Shown here in pieces: positions 37,442-50,193 of a stretch of DNA of 64,000 nucleotides; within the stretch, counting starts at the first letter, position 1; every line of letters starts with the position of its first letter. Made by a program: the position numbers and the translations under genes. Source of the stretch: Talinum fruticosum. Lineage: Eukaryota > Streptophyta > Magnoliopsida > Caryophyllales > Talinaceae. The stretch lies in assembly GCA_021018815.1 (NCBI GenBank), contig JAITYX010000084.1, positions 558,001-622,000 of the forward strand, read 5' to 3'. Under the pieces are notes generated by a model. That model did not search any database. It saw only the letters and a program-made list of their open reading frames with translations, and was not told the origin of the DNA.

Positions 37442-39318
37442 ATGGAGAGAGGTAGAGGCGTAACCAAAAATCAGCCTACTCGGGGAAGGGCTAGAAACAC
37501 CACTACCAATGGGGAAGGTAATGATGTTAGCAGTTCTACCCCCTTTCAAAACCCTCGGAACCTTCAAACTCCCGCCGGTGGAGCACTATCTCCACATTCC
37601 CCTCACAACCAAACTCCATTGGGGGGTCATTTATTCCCAACCCTCCCTTTTTCCAACTCCCAAACTTCCCACACATGCAAAACCCACTGGGTGGGTCTTT
37701 CTTTCTAAACCCTCCATATTCTCAAGCAACCCCATATGTACTCAAACCCGTCGAGTACATATGCATATCACCAATATGGTACAAATAATGTACCACGCAT
37801 CCACGTTGGTTCCGAACAACGGCCACCACAAATGCCTACAAATGAAGGACCAACTGATACGAGGAACGAGGATCCTTGTCTTCAATCAAGTAGTGTTAGT
37901 AGCCGAGAAAAGATCCGAATTGAGCCGGATGGTGAAGGGTAAGTGTGATAATAAATAATAAAATAAATTAAGCATATTAGTTATTACTTGAACTAACTAT
38001 TTTATATGTTTATTGATTAGGTTCTACCCCATTGACAAAGTTGTGGGTACGATTTCCCACATCTTCCAAAGCAAGTACGATGGAGCTTGACCTACATGGG
38101 GTAAAGTCCCTCGATCACAACGTGATCAGTGGTTTTCCGAGTTTAAGGTAATGACAAATCATTAGTTTTCTCAAGTTCGGATAACATAATCACTTATTGT
38201 TCATGTTCGAACATTATATTATAATTTCATAACTTATAAACTACATTTTTATTTATATAGAAATTTTTCACTTGGTCTCCAACCGATGAAGTCCAAATCG
38301 AAGAAATTTTGAAAAGAAAGGCAGTGATCGCTTGAAGGACTTCATGCTCAAGGCGAGGAAAACTAAGAAGAAGCCGAAATGGTTGGGTGACAACTACTGG
38401 CGCGAGTTGCTCGAATATTGGGAAACTGCTGAATACAAGAAGTTCTCGCTAGCAAGCTCGGAAAACCGTCATGCCGATCGTGGGGACTTGGTTCATCGCT
38501 CCATACTTGTGGCTCAATCCCTATGACAGAGCATAAGCGGCGATTTGTACATACCCTTTTCTTATTGATTACGCATGCAACCGTTAACATGTTCATATTG
38601 GTAAATTGATTCTCTACTAACTTGTTTTTAATTTTAGATGAAGGAGCTTAAAGGAGTTCAGCCTCTACCGACCCAACTATTTTCACGAACGCACAAAACA
38701 AAAAAGGACAAATGGGTGGACAAAAAATCCAAGGCCATTTATGTGAGTAACCATATATATGAATTCCGCATATTTTTCTACTATCTATTGTTTTCGTTAA
38801 TAGCCTCGTGATATTTACATGCCTCAAATATTTATATTATATTCAGGAGAAGTTTGAAAAAGAGTGGGAAGAGTTGCAAAACACTCAACCCACTCAAAGT
38901 TCTAGTGATGACCCCAACTCTTCGAGGATCATGTCTCCACCCCTTCACAACAAGAGTTGTGGGTCAAAGCTAATGCGAACAAGAAAGGTTGCATTTATGG
39001 ACTTGGATCTCGAGGCTAGAAACTTGAAACCAACAACGCCCTTCAAATCACCGAAATCGTCTACCGCAGATGACTCGGAATGGAGAGAAAAAGTGCATAC
39101 TTTAAATTCTGAGGTACAGCAATGGATTGAGCATTGTCGGATGCTTGAGTTGCAAAATAGGCATCTTAAGGCACAGAGTTGACAGCTTCACTGAGCCAAT
39201 AGCACGTATGAACGAATTTCTGCAGCCTCAGCAAGCATCCGGATCTCACTATCGACCACCACAACCACAAGAGGAAGAGGATGAGGAAGAGGATGAGGAT
39301 GAGGAAGAGGATGAGTGA
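37442..39318 (+). pseudogene. CACTA copy 2 second ORF (Ptta/En/Spm transposase-like), decayed
   Basis: ATG at 37442 starts MERGRGVTKNQPTRGRARNT. A Pro/Ser/Asn-rich region leads to the core at 38022-38150 (VVGTISHIFQSKYDGA, RSQRDQWFSEFK), then KPKWLGDNYWRELLEYWET (38371-38427). A predicted coiled coil and Glu/Asp-rich tail end at TGA 39316-39318. Several frames are used; some changes fall at clear GT-AG introns (donor near 37943, acceptor near 38020) and others are lesions. The inferred role is subterminal-repeat binding and assistance to the transposase. Confidence 0.7.
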
Positions 39319-39629
39319 ATTCAAATGTGAACTTTTGTATATATTGGTGATCATCACTTTGCGAACTATTTAAATGTGTTTGAGGTTTCTTGTGAGTTAT
39401 TGTTTGTTTGTTGTGTTGAACTTGTGAATTTATTTTAAGTATATTATGGTTGTTAATGATGTTGAACATGTAAGTTGGATTTATATATCCAACTTTGATG
39501 AATTATTTGTGTCCGGCATATGTAAATGCCAAATGTAAGTGTCACATATGTGAATGCTGGATTTGTATATCCATTCACAATTTTCTCGTACTAGGGTAAT
39601 GAATAATTAGAAAATAATATTCGAATTTT

Positions 39630-40005
39630 TGACGTAACAATGACGGAACAAGTACTCAATCGAGGACGGAAAGTAGCGACGGCAAAACCCCATATTCCGT
39701 CGCTAATTAGCGACGGATTTCAACGACGGAATTGGGGATTGTCCGTCGCCGATTCAGCCGACGGAAATCCCTCACTTCCGTCGCTAAATCAATGACGGAA
39801 TGTCGTTCGTCGCCGATTTCCATCAGCCTACGGAAATGGTATCCGTCGCTAATCCGTCGCTAATTAGCGATGGAATTGAAAAATTCTGTCATCGATATTT
39901 AGCGACTCGCTTTTCAGCGACGGAAGAGTTTCGTCGCTAATTCCGTCGCTATTTGCCGACATTCCGTCGCTATTTCCGTCACAAATTTGCAATTTTCTAG
40001 TAGTG
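39630..40005. repeat. CACTA copy 2, 3' terminal and subterminal repeats
   Basis: A further array of AGCGACGGA / TCCGTCGC units ends at the terminal CTAGTAGTG. It corresponds to 1-230 plus the missing off-window end of copy 1. Confidence 0.85.
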
Positions 40006-40664
40006 CTAATAGGTTGTTACTACCTTGTTGATACGGATTACAAGAATTGTGAAGGATTCCTTTCTCCTTATAGAGGTCAATGTTATCATCTACAAGAATG
40101 GACTAATCCACCAATTAGAAAAGATGAGTTATTTAATATGAAACACTCATCAACAAGAAATGTTATTGAAAGAACTTTTGTATTATTGAAGTTGCATTGG
40201 GGTATATTAAGAAATGCCACTTATTACGATATTGATACGCATGTTGATATAATATTAGCATGTTGCTATCTCCATAATTTAATCTGGCAGCATATGAGTT
40301 ATGATCCATATGAACATTTATTAGATACACATGTAAGAACAAAATCAAAATAATGAAGATTTTATAGAGTTTACAAAATCACCGGAACAATGGACTCAAT
40401 GGAGAAATCAACTAGCTCAAGACATGTGGAATGCTTGGAAGGCCGGAAGAAACCTTCATTGAAATTTAGATTTCAATTGTTGTTTTAATCATTGTTTCTT
40501 CTTTCTTGTTTTTCATGATATCTATAAAATTGACTCAAAAAATGAAATCGTTAGAATAATTATTTGGTCCTTTAATCACGTCCCTTTTGATTATTAACAA
40601 GTGAATAATTCTTATTATTTGGATTTACATAAATTCATTACATGGTTGATAAGTAACCAGAATG

Positions 40665-41034
40665 GAGGATGGGTTTATCAACATCAAAATGCATCATGGT
40701 GGTACTTTTACTAAAGATGGCACATTGAGTTATATTGATGGTCAAGTTACTTGTTTTTCGAAGACGTGAGATACATGCAATGTCATATTTCCAGATAGTA
40801 GAAATGGCAAGAAATGTAGGATTTGAAAATGGTAATAAGTTATTTTATACTATTCCGGGTTATAATATTGAAGATGGCATCGATGAGCTATTTGATAATC
40901 AATCTATTTTGAGCCTAATGAAATATGCAAAGAAAAATAGTCTCCCGATATCTATATTCGACATACTAGTAAGCATGGAGCGAGAATTCAATACTGATTG
41001 CAATGGAAAAGTTTCAAATGTTGAAGATATTTAA
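40665..41034 (+). pseudogene. PB1-like N-terminal domain fragment of a Mutator-type (MULE) transposase
   Basis: In one frame the DNA reads FINIKMHHGGTFTKDGTLSY and IDGQVTCF. After a frameshift at about 40760 it reads SYFQIVEMARNVGF and LFYTIPGYNIEDGIDEL, ending near SIFDIL. This matches the PB1-like domain found at the N-terminus of many plant MuDR-type transposases (HHGG, Y.GG.V, YYxIPGxxxxxGL). It lies between the two PIF/Harbinger genes, where no such domain belongs. No MULE catalytic domain or termini were found, so it is a remnant or a captured piece. Confidence 0.6.
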
Positions 41035-41157
41035 ATGACCGAGGTAGGCATTTGCATTTCTTATCTCTCCTCCTCAACATTTGATTTATGTTCTCCCTAT
41101 TTAATTATAGTAACTATTTATTTTATTTTTTATTATTTTGGTATATTAAGAGAATGA

Positions 41158-42134
41158 TTGAGGGTATATGAGGTCGAGGAAGAAGGGTATGGTCTCGCTA
41201 AGGAGGAGGAAATACTTATTAATATTCTTCATGAGATGAAAGAGAATAGATGGAAAGTAGATACTGGTCACAAATCTGGTTACCTTGGACAAATTGAGAC
41301 TCAAATGGCTCAAAGATTGCCATATTGTAAATTGAAGGCTCACCCACATATATAATCAAAAGTGAAGTTGTTGAAAAGGATACTTGGATTCATTTTAGAC
41401 ATCCAATAATTTGGTAGTGGCTTTAATTGAGATGATGAGCGTAAGATGGTAATCGGAGACAAAGAAATATTCCTAGAATGTGCAAAGGTATAACAATATA
41501 AATTATAATTGGTTTTTATTTTATTTATTTTCAACTAATAACAATTATACTTTTTGATAGGGTCATGATCGAGTAAGCACTTTGTGGATGAACCAATAGT
41601 GAATTATGATAAATTGTGTAAGATATATGCAAAAGATGTTGGCAAGGGATCAAAATCTAAAGGGCCTAGAGAAATTTCTAATAAGAATAAAAGTCACCTG
41701 CTGTGATTGAACCACAAGTTACTAATACGATTGCCGATGAATCTCCTACTCAAACCTAAGGTACTAATGACACTCCTAGCATTACTAGAATATCTAATAA
41801 TAGAAAATCTATGGATTTTGATCCTACTTGAACTAGGTTTTAATAAATTGTCAAAATCACTTGAAAGTTTAATGGAAGCTGAAAAGGAGAGTGTAATGGC
41901 TATGAATGGTATAAGAAAAACATTTGTTCATGGTATAGAAGTTCATGATCAAACAAGTGATTAGAGAAAAAGTTATTTCAAGTACTTAGCATACTCCAAG
42001 GTCTTTCTTCCGATCAAGTTGTGAAGGTTGCACGCCTCATTGGTCAAGATGCATCAAAGTTGGAACTTTTCTATAGTATGCCCGATGACTACAAAGTGAT
42101 ATTCGCTCACCAAGAGATTGACAATAATAAATAA
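41158..42134 (+). pseudogene. Myb/SANT-like DNA-binding protein of the PIF/Harbinger element, decayed
   Basis: The domain reads EEEILINILHEMKENRWKVD, SGYLGQIETQMAQRLPYCKL and KAHPHI with a stop, then a shifted KLLKRI and DDERKMVIGDKEIFLECAK. This is the plant Myb/SANT-like (PF12776-type) layout. A spacer with an intron-like gap near 41490-41560 follows, and the C-terminal part reads ESLMEAEKESVMAMNG, GLSSDQVVKVARLIGQD and LFYSMPDDYKVIFAHQEID before TAA at 42132-42134. In PIF/Harbinger elements this protein recruits the transposase to the ends and to the nucleus. At least four lesions are visible. Confidence 0.8.
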
Positions 42135-44700
42135 TTGTTTGTTTCTTATTAGATATTAGATAATTTAAATAGATATTGAATAATGACAATCATTTAGTAC
42201 GTTATTGATTTGATGAACACAATTTAACTTATGTTTGGAACTTGTACTTGTTGATTTCAATTCGTATTTGGTCTTTAATTGATTTTTTTTTAAAGAGAAT
42301 TGAACTAATGATTTGGTATAATTTATTTGTGTTTTATTGTAACTGGATTTTAATTAGTAGATGGTGCACCATCCATTTTAATTTATTAAATTAATTAAGG
42401 GTATTCCAGCAAATATTCACTTATTCCCAATTCTAATCCCACGTATCAAACATGGGATTAGTAATCTCTTATGTTATTCCCATTTTAAACTCCTACATGC
42501 CAAACAAGGATGATGAGGATTCATAAACCAATTCCTATTCCCAAAAATGAATTCCCATTTGCATATGGATTCTCATCCCTCATACTAAATGAGCCCTTAA
42601 AGGAAGTGGTGGCGAGTGAGTTAAGCAAGATAATTAGGGTTCTAATAATCTTTTTACACTAGAATCATTTACGTGGAGCAAGGAAAAGAGGAAAGAGAGA
42701 TTGAGACTTAAGAGTGAAAAAGGAGAGAGAGCATACGATGCGAAGTAGAGAGCAAACGAGGGTCCGAAAAGGAAGCAGAAATAGAATGAATGGAAAAGAG
42801 AGGGACAAAGAACGAGAGGAAAAGCGAGAAACAAAGAGGAAGGAGAGCGAAAAAGAGATTGCAGAGAGTAGAGAATGAGAAGAGGGGAAATTAAAGCATA
42901 GAGGAAGTAGAGAGAAACGAGAGAAACGAGAGCCCGGAACAAAGCAAGTGAGTGAGAGAACGAGAGGAAGAAGACCCCGAGGAAGCGAGTGAGAGGCTAG
43001 GAGTAGCGAGAGGACGAGAGAACCAAATCCGGAAGCATAGAGGCAATGAGAGGCGATAAGAAGAAAGAGCAATGAGGGAAATTAGGAATCAAAGACAATG
43101 GCGGAGAACGAGAGGAAAGATAGAGTTGGGCGAGAAAACTAGGCAGCAAGAGGAGGAAGAAGCGAGATGCCGGGAAGAAGAAAGGGAAGCAAAACACCCA
43201 ATTCAAAATCCTTTCAAACCCAAATTCTTAGAACCATATGAAATTAAGGTGAGTAATTCAAATTCATCCTCTTAAGTAAAATAAATTAGGTGGATTAAAC
43301 TTGAAATTGATTCATGAAATTAGAAACCCTAGGTTTAATTGAAGAAATTAGAGGCCTAATTCACCGATTTTAGCAACCCATAACTGTGACTCATGTTGTG
43401 AATTATGCCATTTATTATGTATGATTTATGAATTTAGTGGATGTTTGAGTATTGGTGAACATGATTATTGAGTTGTATGTGGAGATTTTGATGAATTTAG
43501 CTTGAATAGAATTAGAGGGTAAAATCGAAGATTAAAACATGAATAAAGTGTAGATTTTTACTTGTACTAATACCTGCTATTCAAATTTTCATGACTTGAT
43601 GAGTAGCCCAAAAATTTTGAAATTTTTACTGGAGGTTATTAATAATTTATGGAAATGTTCTGTAAATTTTGATAAATTTGGATGAGTATATTGGAAGATA
43701 TGAGTTTTGGAGTGACATTATCCTGTTTTGACTAAATTGGAAATTAATTGAGTAATTTGGTCAGAAAATGAAGTTTAAGAAGCTATTTTGGTAGTTTAAG
43801 AGATATGTGATGATGAAAAAAGGTGGAACCATAAATGACCTATGTGCGATAATATGCAATCATTAAACGATAACTTCACTAATTAGGAATCATACTTATA
43901 ATGTTTGCGCTATGATTTGTTTATCTTGATATATGTTGATTATAAATGATAGAAACATATGTATACGAGTTATGTTAAGTGGAAACATGTTTATGTGAAT
44001 TGATTAGTTGTGAAGATGTTATTTATGAAGTTGATTGAGCATGATTTGGTTGAATTACTTGTATCATGACAGTAAATAAGAAAATAAGAAATATAAATGA
44101 CTAAAGAAGGGAAAAAGGATTGTGTTATTGATCTAGGACCCTACGGATTAAAGAACTTCGAAGCTATGGTCATAGAAGTGTCTGTCAAGCCGAAGTCACG
44201 AATTATCTCGCTTCCATGAATTACCGATAATATGCGTCCTTGAGAGTTTAGGTCACAAATTATTTTGCCTCCAAGAACTGAGCCTACAAATTATTTTGGC
44301 TCCAACAATTAAAGAACTAGGTCTCTAGAATAAGGCATGAATTTTCTTTCCATTCGAATTAAAGAATAAATGAATATGCATAACGAACAAGAATACAAGA
44401 ATGAATGATTTACATTATGATAAAATGCATGAATGAGTTGAAAAAGAAGAATAAATCTTGTTTTCATACAAAACTTATATAATGTAACACAAGAATTATG
44501 ATATGATATTACATACAATTAATGAATTATTATGCATGATGAGCCTGAAATGTAAGAAAGATTACCGAATGTTATTGAATGACGAGCATGAATGGAAGGA
44601 ATAAATGAATTATGTGTTAGTTGAATGCATGAAAATATGGTACTATGTGCAACCAAATAAGTTTGATAATGTATCTTGTGTATCTTGAGCATGTATAATC

Positions 44701-44824
44701 TGAATCATATGTTATTCGTGAATACCGAACTTGTGATTGCTAATAAATTAGTGTGCAAAGTGAATCATATGTTATTCGTGAATACCGAACTTACTTGTGA
44801 TTGCTAATAAATTAATGTGCAAGG
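44701..44824. repeat. Tandem duplication, 60 and 64 bp
   Basis: TGAATCATATGTTATTCGTG opens both copies; the second gains CTTA in the middle. Confidence 0.9.
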
Positions 44825-44908
44825 TGAAACAAGGGGTTGGGATTGGGTTATTCACTAGGCTCAGCGGAGCTCATGACCTCACCAACACTTTCGATTCATG
44901 ATTGCTAA

Positions 44909-47117
44909 GTCGTATTTTGTACGCATTTTTAGTAGTTATTTAGTTTATATTATATAGTTTATTTTATCTAATTTATCCTCTTTTGTCTATTTATAGATAA
45001 TTATCAAATAAAGTGGGGAAGAAAAGAAAAGATGTTAAAAACGGATTTTTAGCTACCGACAAGAGTTCAAAAAAAGACATGAAGTTGGTCCATAAAAATA
45101 ATGTGTCATAAAATATTTATTTCATGATATTGTATTTTATGAAGTCTTAATTTGAAGAGGAGAGTGAAGATAATCATACTTCTAAACCTATTAGAACTCC
45201 TCCTTAGAGTTGAATAAGAAGAAAGAGGAACCAAGTCAAGCGCGCTCACTAGCTATTTAATAGCCACGCAACCCCACGCCATCACATATCTCTCGCCACC
45301 TCCTTCCTCTCCATAATCACTCATTATCATCATCACAAATTATCATCAATCTACTTTCTATCACACTATCTCCTCTAAATAAATTATCACTACCAGACCT
45401 CACAATTATCATATTCACGTTGTTCTTTTTGTTGCTGCCATACCTCCCCTTATTAACCCCATCATCATCATCATCATCATCAATCTACTTCATTATCACC
45501 TACAATCTTGATCGTCATCAACATCGCCGTTCGCATCCGAATAACTTTATATCGGTAGTATTATTTAGTATTGTAATTTTTTTACTAGTGAAGATTGAAT
45601 TTTTATTGTTGGATTAATATTAAAGATGTTATTTTTATTTAGTTTACGTGTTTTAAATTACATTATGTTTGAGTAACTTTTTTTATACTTAGTATAATCT
45701 ATTTGAAACCATGTTAAATTATTTATTTTGAAACAAAGTTTCGATCTTTATTCTCTTATTGATTCAATCCATGATTCAATGATAATGTGTTTTTAGTGTT
45801 TATGTTTTTATGTCTAATTAATTAGAGTGTACGCTAATTACTTTTATATAAATTCATATGATAGTTTAAAGGGTTTAAGTACATAATCGCTTGATCTTTT
45901 AGACATAAGTATCATCCTAGTTAATCATGGATGGCTCATACCCATCTCTTTTACTTAGGAAATAATCATAGATCCTTTTTAAATCAATTTGCTAGTAGAT
46001 TGGTTATTAGGTGCTAGATGATGTTTTTCTAATACTAAATGCTCTAATTTCATTAAATTCTAGTGTTAGTGCTAGGGTTATCAATATTAGTGGGGTTTAT
46101 ATTAGGGTTAGGGCTAATTAGACTAATAACTAAGGAAAAATCGGGAAGATCCGCTAGTGGTTGTCTTTTACGGTTTAGCTCATGGGTAGATCAATTTGTG
46201 TGTTAATGATAAATAATAATTTTCATGGTGGATATAGATTATACTAAGTGCTTGTTATAAATTTGATATCTTTGATAATTATTTATTTGTTTTTTAGTAG
46301 TTTTCTTTAGTTTAATAATTTTTATTTACAAAGTTACAATCTTTTATTATTAATTTTGTTATCTGCCCCTTAAAGATCAGTATTTTAGGTTAGTTTTAGT
46401 AATTTTAGTTTAATTTAATTTTGAGTCTTTATATATTTTAATTTTTAGATTATTTTTCCGTCGGCTTTTATTATTTTTAAGTCAGTTTGTTAGAAATTAG
46501 TTTTAAAATAGTTTCTTTTTTATTTTTCGTGTTATATCTTCTTTTAGGGTTTAGATAGAGTCCTAGGTTGATGTGATTAAATTTTAGCATTTTTGGAATT
46601 AATTTGATAATTTTTCAGATTTAATTCTTGAATTTAATTACTACAGTTTTTTAGTTAAATAATTTCGTAAATTCGATTTTGAATTTTATTTTTATAGTTT
46701 TAGGGTCTGGTTAGGTCTAGAAAAGTAGTATTAATATTCTGGATAATTTTAGTATTTATTTTCGTAATTAATTTAGTGCAGAATTTTACTTATTTAATTT
46801 TCTGTTTTAGAATTTGTTTATTTTCTGCTTTAGTTTTCTGTTTTAATTATTGTAAAAAATATACAAATAATATTTCTGGATTATTATAGTTTTTTTATTA
46901 GGTATAAATGATTTATTTAGTTGTTAGTTAATTTCTATAATTTTTAGTTATTGATTTTAATTTGTATTTTCTATTTTGTTTTTTAAGAGTAGTTAATTGA
47001 ATTAGATTTAAACTTACATATTTATTACATCTTTCCTCGTGGCTTCGATCCCTACTTTCCTATGCTATATTGTTAATTATAAGCCTAGGTAGTGGTTTAT
47101 TTGTAGCTGCACGACAA
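44909..47117. mobile_element. Putative inserted sequence within the second Gypsy-like LTR
   Basis: GCTAA occurs on both sides (44904-44908 and 47118-47122), and the LTR similarity to 28601-31757 stops and resumes around it. The interior is very T-rich, with a CATC-rich stretch at 45440-45540 and a phrase CCTCGTGGCTTCGATCCCTA (47035-47054), a style seen downstream of some plant LTRs. The ends are not canonical TG...CA, so the element class is unknown. Confidence 0.3.
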
Positions 47118-47569
47118 GCTAACAACAGTAGACTCCCTAGAGTTGCTTTGTGACTTTTAGAAGAAGCGAACTAACGAGATAGGATACTCCAAACTTGCTT
47201 TAGGTTTTCTGTTTTCATGTTTTAAAAATCGGTTGTATGTTGAAATAAATTTTGATTATGTATACAAAAGACCAATGTGTTTACTCGGAGCATGTGTCTC
47301 GTTGAGCTTGTGTTGTTGATACTCCGAGTGTGTGACTCGTTGAGTTTATAATTGTATCATGTGCAAGGTTGTGGTATTGAGTCTATAGGATTAGCCAAAC
47401 TATAGACGAAACTCTGTCGAAATTTTCGAAAAACCTTCGAAATTTAGAAAGACGTTTCCGCCATTCTAAGAGGGAAATTATTAAACCTGATTTGAAGTCC
47501 TAAGTAGGGTTAGGGATTCAGGGAACTCGACATATAATACACCGACCCGGGCTGGGGTGGGTTGTTACA

Positions 47570-49046
47570 GATCAATTTATGTGCAACGTCTTACAAGAGC
47601 TTTTAATTTTGCGTAGGAAAAAAAGGAAAATGGCAAGCTATCATATTACGTAACATTGATCCATGACTGATTCAATTCGGATGAATTTGAATTAATACTT
47701 CAATACGTTATACTATCCAACTCAAACTTATTTATATATATTTTAAAAAGGGATATTGCGAGACAACGAAAAATAAAACTAAGTGAATTGACCCAAGATT
47801 TATTATAATCAATTTAACTAATTCAGACGTACATTTGACACTAAATAAAAATAAGGCTAAATTACTTTATTTAAATTCGAACGAAAATGGTCTAAATCGA
47901 ACTAATATCTTGATGTACATCTGTATTGGATTGTTAATGTTACTTGGATAATTATGTGACGTGTGGTAGCTAGTTTATCAGTTGTGCATTTAGTAGTATG
48001 TTAAGTGCTAATTTAGTCGGATAAATTATAAAATTTAAATAAATTAAAGTAAAATAAAATTTAAAAAATTTGTAAGCATATATTAGATTTGAATTAGTTT
48101 GGGTTGGAATTGGGTCCTCTGAAACTTGGTTTCGATTCATTTGGGTTGGGCCATTTGTTTTCGGGATGAATCGGTATGGATCTCGAATCAGTTCATGTTT
48201 GACTTGGTTCCGGTCAATTAGATTTTAGGTTGAATCTTATTTAGATTTCAGGTCGAAACCAATGTAGCTATTTTTGGTTGTTGGTTTCGGTCTAATTTTT
48301 GGTAGTTCGATTTCGCTCGTCAATTCGGGTTAATTTTGTCATGTCTGCAACTTTTGCATAAAACAATTACCTTTTGTTCAAGAAAAATTGGTAAATCGAC
48401 TGATTAACTGATATTAGAACACCTACTATTGGTCCCATTGAGGTATAATCAGAATAATTTAGATGTTGGTAACTATAATACTCCGATTAAGGCATAAAAG
48501 ATTTAATACAACTACTTATATCACTTGATGTACCATCTTTTTCATGAAATTAACTCTTAAGAACTTTACAGTTATGTATGTTTGATATGGTACACTTTTG
48601 AGATGCGTGATTTCCTAGGATGTTGAGGGATTGTGAAGAACTGTAGGAAGTGTATAATATAACTAGGATGTTGAGAGATTGTGAAGAACTGTAGGAAGTG
48701 TATAATATAATTGTAATAAGTGGTAGGAATTGTAAAAGTATGTAAGCTTTAAATTTACTCTTATTTAAAGCAAAAAAAATAAAAATATAACCTTGATAGG
48801 TTTCAAATTTATGAGCTAGATTTTGAAATTTATAAGCTAGACTGAAATATATACAAAGTTGATATTATACAACCTCAAAAAAGATGTACTACAATCTCAT
48901 GTGGAGTTATTATAAAGAAGAGGAAACCTATATGTTTCTAATTTGTTGGTTTGAAAAAGGCACATAGAATTTCGGGTTCTAGAGTTGTGTTTCAAATGTG
49001 TATATCCTGGTTGGGAATTCACTAGTAAAAGTTGGATAATTAAGTC
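47570..49046. other. Non-coding interval
   Basis: No gene found. Degenerate GGGTTGG / TTCGGTC words lie at 48100-48330. A 48-bp tandem duplication lies at 48615-48710. Confidence 0.55.
48615..48710. repeat. 48-bp tandem duplication
   Basis: CTAGGATGTTGAG begins each copy (48615 and 48663), with one difference in the first 20 bases. Confidence 0.9.
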
Positions 49047-49283
49047 CAAGGCCGAATTTATGTTGGGCTTATGGGTGTCCTGGGACACCCATAAATCTAA
49101 TAAAAAATTAGACTAAAAGAAGCAGAATTAAAAATATATATGGGACACCCTAAAAATAAAGTGTAGGCCCGATTATACAAGCCTAGTATAAAAAATTAAG
49201 CCCCGATTTTTAATCTTATCGGTTACACTCACTCTCTCTCCTCCTCTTAATTTTTCATCACCGACAAGTCATGACACTCGTGA

Positions 49284-49540
49284 TTGAAAGCCACCATTCT
49301 CTCTTCTCTCGCTCTCGCTCTTGCCGGCACCGCCCCACCCACTAGCTCCACTTCCGGCTGGCGCCGCCCTCTATCTGCACCACTCACGGGCCTGCCTCGC
49401 CGTGCCCTGGTGCCCACACTTCCGCTGCTCTCTACTCCCTCTCCGAATCGCGTTCGCCCACCCGAGATCCAACCGTCGGTTGCCCACGCTGCCGCCGCCG
49501 GTTCCGATGAGGCCGTTGCCGCCGACCACCCACTCTAGCC
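49284..49540 (+). other. GC-rich leader-like block
   Basis: A CCGCC/GCCGC-rich stretch with an 84-residue Ala/Pro/Ser frame, flanked by AT-rich DNA. The frame has no recognisable domain and I do not call it a protein; it resembles the untranslated leader of a transposon gene. Confidence 0.4.
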
Positions 49541-50193
49541 AGCCTACCACTCAACTTTTCCTTTGCTTAATTCGATTTCATATCTTAAAGGTTAGGGTTT
49601 CAAATTATTTTAATATCTCATTATCGTTATTGTTAAGAAAATTGACTAAATTGTTGATTGGTGTTGTGTGAATTGTTGATATTATTTTTAATTGGTGGTT
49701 TAGAAATTTATTTATTGTTGTTCCATGTATAATTTGATTTAAGTGTGTCCCATGTATAATTTAATTTACGTTGAAATGTATGTATCTTAGCAAGTAAATT
49801 TTTTAAACATTGGTTGCGTACAAGAATATTATTTGTAATGGGGTGATTGGTGGTTTAGATAATTTGTTGATTAGGATTTTGAAATGCAATTAGAGAATGA
49901 ATGCATTATTCATTGTTTCTTTTAGATTTGTTGATTGTTTAGAAATTTATTTGTTGGCCAAATGAATGAAGTATTATATTTTTTTTGTTTATATAGATCA
50001 AAAAATTTTATTGTAAGATATTTGAATAGGAAATAACCTTACAACGATGAAGAAAATGTTAGAAGTGGTAGTGGAGTTGGATGGAATGTTAATGATAAAT
50101 GTGAAAGAGATGAGGGAATTGAGGGTGAATATATGTTTAATTTTTTTAATTTTTATGATTTTTAATTTTTAATATGTATTTTGGCATCGTTGT

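Larger units (their letters stand above)
32453..40005 (+). mobile_element. CACTA transposon copy 2, complete ends, internally deleted
   Basis: The element is 7553 bp, from CACTACTACAAAA (32453) to the reverse complement of CACTACTAGAAAA (40005), 12 of 13 bases inverted. The 3-bp target duplication CTA lies at 32450-32452 and 40006-40008. Removing the element and one CTA restores TTTTCTAATAG followed by GTTGTTACTACC, a normal intron acceptor and exon of the HARBI1-like transposase, so the insertion point is certain. Both genes of the class are present but decayed. The tnp2 core lacks 578 bp present in copy 1, so it could move only with help from another element. Confidence 0.96.
42600..47569 (+). 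mobile_element. Second Gypsy-like LTR, 5'-truncated, with internal insertion
   Basis: It shares with 28601-31757 a purine-rich tract (42665-43200) followed by AACACCCAATTC and CATATGAAATTAAGGTG, and near the 3' end paired CTCGTTGAG words and AAACTCTGTCGAAATTTTCG. It ends GGGTGGGTTGTTACA (47569), a typical plant Gypsy LTR end. Leaving out the 2.2-kb insert near 44909-47117 gives about 2.7 kb. It abuts the right end of the PIF/Harbinger element, and its own start is not seen. No coding domains. Confidence 0.5.
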
